NCBI GenBank assembly: GCA_041859045.1
Contig: JBHELB010000067.1
Coordinates: 94,025 to 158,024 of the forward strand
Source: JBHELB01 sp041859045
GTDB taxonomy: Bacteria; Hydrogenedentota; Hydrogenedentia; Hydrogenedentales; SLHB01
Length of the DNA stretch: 64,000 bases
Direction of reading: 5' to 3'
Shown here in pieces: positions 63,167-64,000 of this stretch. Below the pieces are notes generated by a model. That model ran no database searches. It had not been told where the DNA came from and saw nothing but the letters and a program-made list of their open reading frames with translations. Within the stretch, counting starts at the first letter, position 1, and each line of letters opens with the position of its first letter. Both the position numbers and the translations under genes were made by a program.

Positions 63167-63547
63167 CTACGCGTGCTGAGGCGTGGTCTTTTCGCCGTCG
63201 AGAAGGGCTCGCACCTCTTCTTCGAGTCTGCGCAAACTGAGAGGCTTGGCGAGGATCTTGGTCGCGCCGTTCTTCAGCGCTTCATCAGCCCTGCCCAAGA
63301 AACCGGTGAGCACGAGAATAGGTACGGTCGGGCGCAGATTTCGAATTGCGGCAATGGCTTCCACACCGTTCATGCGCGGCATCTCGAGGTCCATCGTCAC
63401 CACGTCGTATTCTTGCGTCGCGCACTTGCGCACGGCGTCCGCGCCATCCGCGGCGCTATCCACCTCATAGCCGCTTGCCTCGAACCAGCGTTCCAGCGCG
63501 GTGCGAATGTTCTCCTCGTCATCTACGACGAGCATATGCTTGGCCAT
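63167..63547 (-). CDS. Single-domain response regulator
   Basis: The 126-residue protein is a stand-alone receiver domain: acidic residues in LVVDDEENIRTAL, D53 in VVTMDLEMPRMNG, Thr in ILVLTGFLG and Lys in ILAKPLSLRRLEE. There is no DNA-binding domain. The start ATG at 63547 has AGGAG eight bases ahead. It is convergent with the DegT gene. A perfect inverted repeat brackets its promoter. No kinase is adjacent; the only kinase seen in the window is more than 50 kb away. Confidence 0.92.
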   Translation of the reverse strand: MAKHMLVVDDEENIRTALERWFEASGYEVDSAADGADAVRKCATQEYDVVTMDLEMPRMNGVEAIAAIRNLRPTVPILVLTGFLGRADEALKNGATKILAKPLSLRRLEEEVRALLDGEKTTPQHA

Positions 63548-63690
63548 TGCCATCACTCCTACTGCATGCGCGCAGCCAAACGCCAGACCCAACTTCCTTT
63601 GCTACACGCCTCTACGCCTCGCATTCTGGGCTTCCACACGGCCCAAGCGGTGCCTCGTTTCAGCGTGTACGTACCGTGTCCACCTCGTCT

Positions 63691-63746
63691 ACCACTCAGA
63701 TTATACCCTACAGAAGCCGAAATGTTGCAAACGGCATCTGAGTGGT
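63691..63746. repeat. Perfect 11-bp inverted repeat bracketing the response-regulator promoter
   Basis: ACCACTCAGAT (63691-63701) and ATCTGAGTGGT (63736-63746) are exact inverse complements, 34 bases apart. The promoter of the response regulator lies between and over them, so they may be paired operator half-sites, or a hairpin element. Confidence 0.65.
63700..63730 (-). promoter_or_regulatory. Promoter of the response regulator
   Basis: A perfect TATAAT (63700-63705, minus strand) with TTGCAA (63725-63730) 19 bases upstream. The spacing is slightly long. The -10 overlaps the left arm of the inverted repeat. Confidence 0.5.
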
Positions 63747-63869
63747 GTCCGAAGAAAACGGGGTAGTGTGACACTCTTATTCTCGAAAATCAACTTTTTA
63801 TCCAAGAGGGCATTGTGCCTATGTCTAGCACATTCAGACGTTCCCATGTTGTGCGTGGAATCGTGTCAA

Positions 63870-63926
63870 GCCATTTAAGAATCTTACCGGGGCGGTAGTT
63901 GTCCTGCCATTTATGATCTTACCGGG
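63870..63926. repeat. Near-perfect direct repeats of about 21 bp
   Basis: GCCATTTAAGAATCTTACCGGG (positions 63870-63891) recurs as a 21-base copy at 63906-63926 with two changes and one missing base; the period is 36 bases. No gene is associated. Confidence 0.6.
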
Positions 63927-63974
63927 AGAAGGGCTGGTTAGGGACCTGGTTGTCGACTTGGGCTGGGGCTTTTT

Positions 63975-63998
63975 CACCCCCTCCCGCGGGAGGGGGTG
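63975..63998. repeat. Perfect 24-bp palindrome at the window end
   Basis: The sequence consists of CACCCCCTCCCG followed directly by its exact inverse complement CGGGAGGGGGTG, with no spacer. It could fold into a GC-rich hairpin and follows a run of five Ts. It may be part of a dispersed repeat family. Confidence 0.7.
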
Positions 63999-64000
63999 TG

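Larger units (their letters stand above)
63548..64000. other. Non-coding right end with promoter, repeats and palindrome
   Basis: This 453-base end has a promoter and inverted repeat for the response regulator (63691-63746), near-identical direct repeats (63870-63926) and a perfect palindrome (63975-63998). I found no gene. The repeats suggest a mobile or repetitive element running out of the window. Confidence 0.5.

Noticed and set aside
63501..63878. 125-residue plus-strand frame at the right end
   Set aside because: It crosses the response-regulator gene, its promoter and the inverted repeat and has no domain features.

Overview
ORGANISM. The window is dense, GC-rich, Gram-negative-type bacterial chromosome with short intergenic gaps, many GTG starts and many 4-nt stop/start overlaps. 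Secreted or Tat-exported environmental proteins (ThuA-HEAT-discoidin protein, Gfo/Idh/MocA oxidoreductase, GH172/DUF2961 protein, FG-GAP proteins) sit beside an ETF/ETF-QO electron-transfer operon, a SUF system and SCO/DUF420 oxidase-assembly genes. This suggests a heterotroph with an aerobic respiratory chain from a planctomycete-like or Hydrogenedentota-like lineage. The lineage is inference from gene content only. I saw no rRNA, tRNA, CRISPR array, transposase gene or prophage. LAYOUT. 1-5.7 kb (minus): an acyl-CoA-dehydrogenase-like protein, an ETF-quinone oxidoreductase with eight C-terminal cysteines, EtfB and EtfA (cut by the left edge), read from a near-consensus promoter. 5.8-9.4 kb: panE, an orphan PhoR-like histidine kinase, a methyltransferase. 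9.5-15.2 kb: sufBCDSU (minus) and divergent lipA with a free-standing lipoyl domain, followed by hom, thrC and two small unknown genes. A perfect 8-bp inverted repeat lies at the predicted suf transcription start. 19.8-28.9 kb: HAD phosphatase, site-2 protease, dprA, a flippase-like protein, a sugar-type ABC permease without partners, then smg-topA-xer. 29-33.7 kb: nucleotidyltransferase, ferredoxin-NADP reductase, CorC-like protein, cupin, an unknown protein and a single-domain response regulator. 33.8-41.2 kb: secreted ThuA-HEAT-discoidin protein, Tat-exported oxidoreductase, TMTC-like membrane glycosyltransferase with TPRs, PfkB kinase. 41.3-44.1 kb: a NACHT STAND ATPase ending in about 20 pentapeptide repeats, with its own strong promoter. 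44.1-52.1 kb (minus): one long transcription unit mtnA-cmk-recJ-ABC ATPase-ABC permease-two FG-GAP proteins. 52.2-58.1 kb: GH172-like protein, secreted MEMO-like protein that lacks usual active-site residues, CgeB-like glycosyltransferase, small membrane protein, DUF420 and SCO proteins. 58.5-61.8 kb: ECF sigma factor, zinc-finger anti-sigma and secreted DUF4097 protein. 61.9-63.5 kb: DegT-type aminotransferase and a second single-domain response regulator whose promoter is bracketed by a perfect 11-bp inverted repeat. The last 130 bases hold direct repeats and a perfect 24-bp palindrome, without a gene. HOW THE GENES WORK TOGETHER. The ETF block passes electrons from acyl-CoA-type oxidation to quinone. 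SUF and LipA share Fe-S and lipoyl chemistry. Smg, TopA and Xer form a DNA-topology/recombination neighbourhood also containing DprA. The least described parts are the NACHT-pentapeptide gene, the ABC/FG-GAP module, the degenerate secreted MEMO protein and the sigma/anti-sigma/DUF4097 module.
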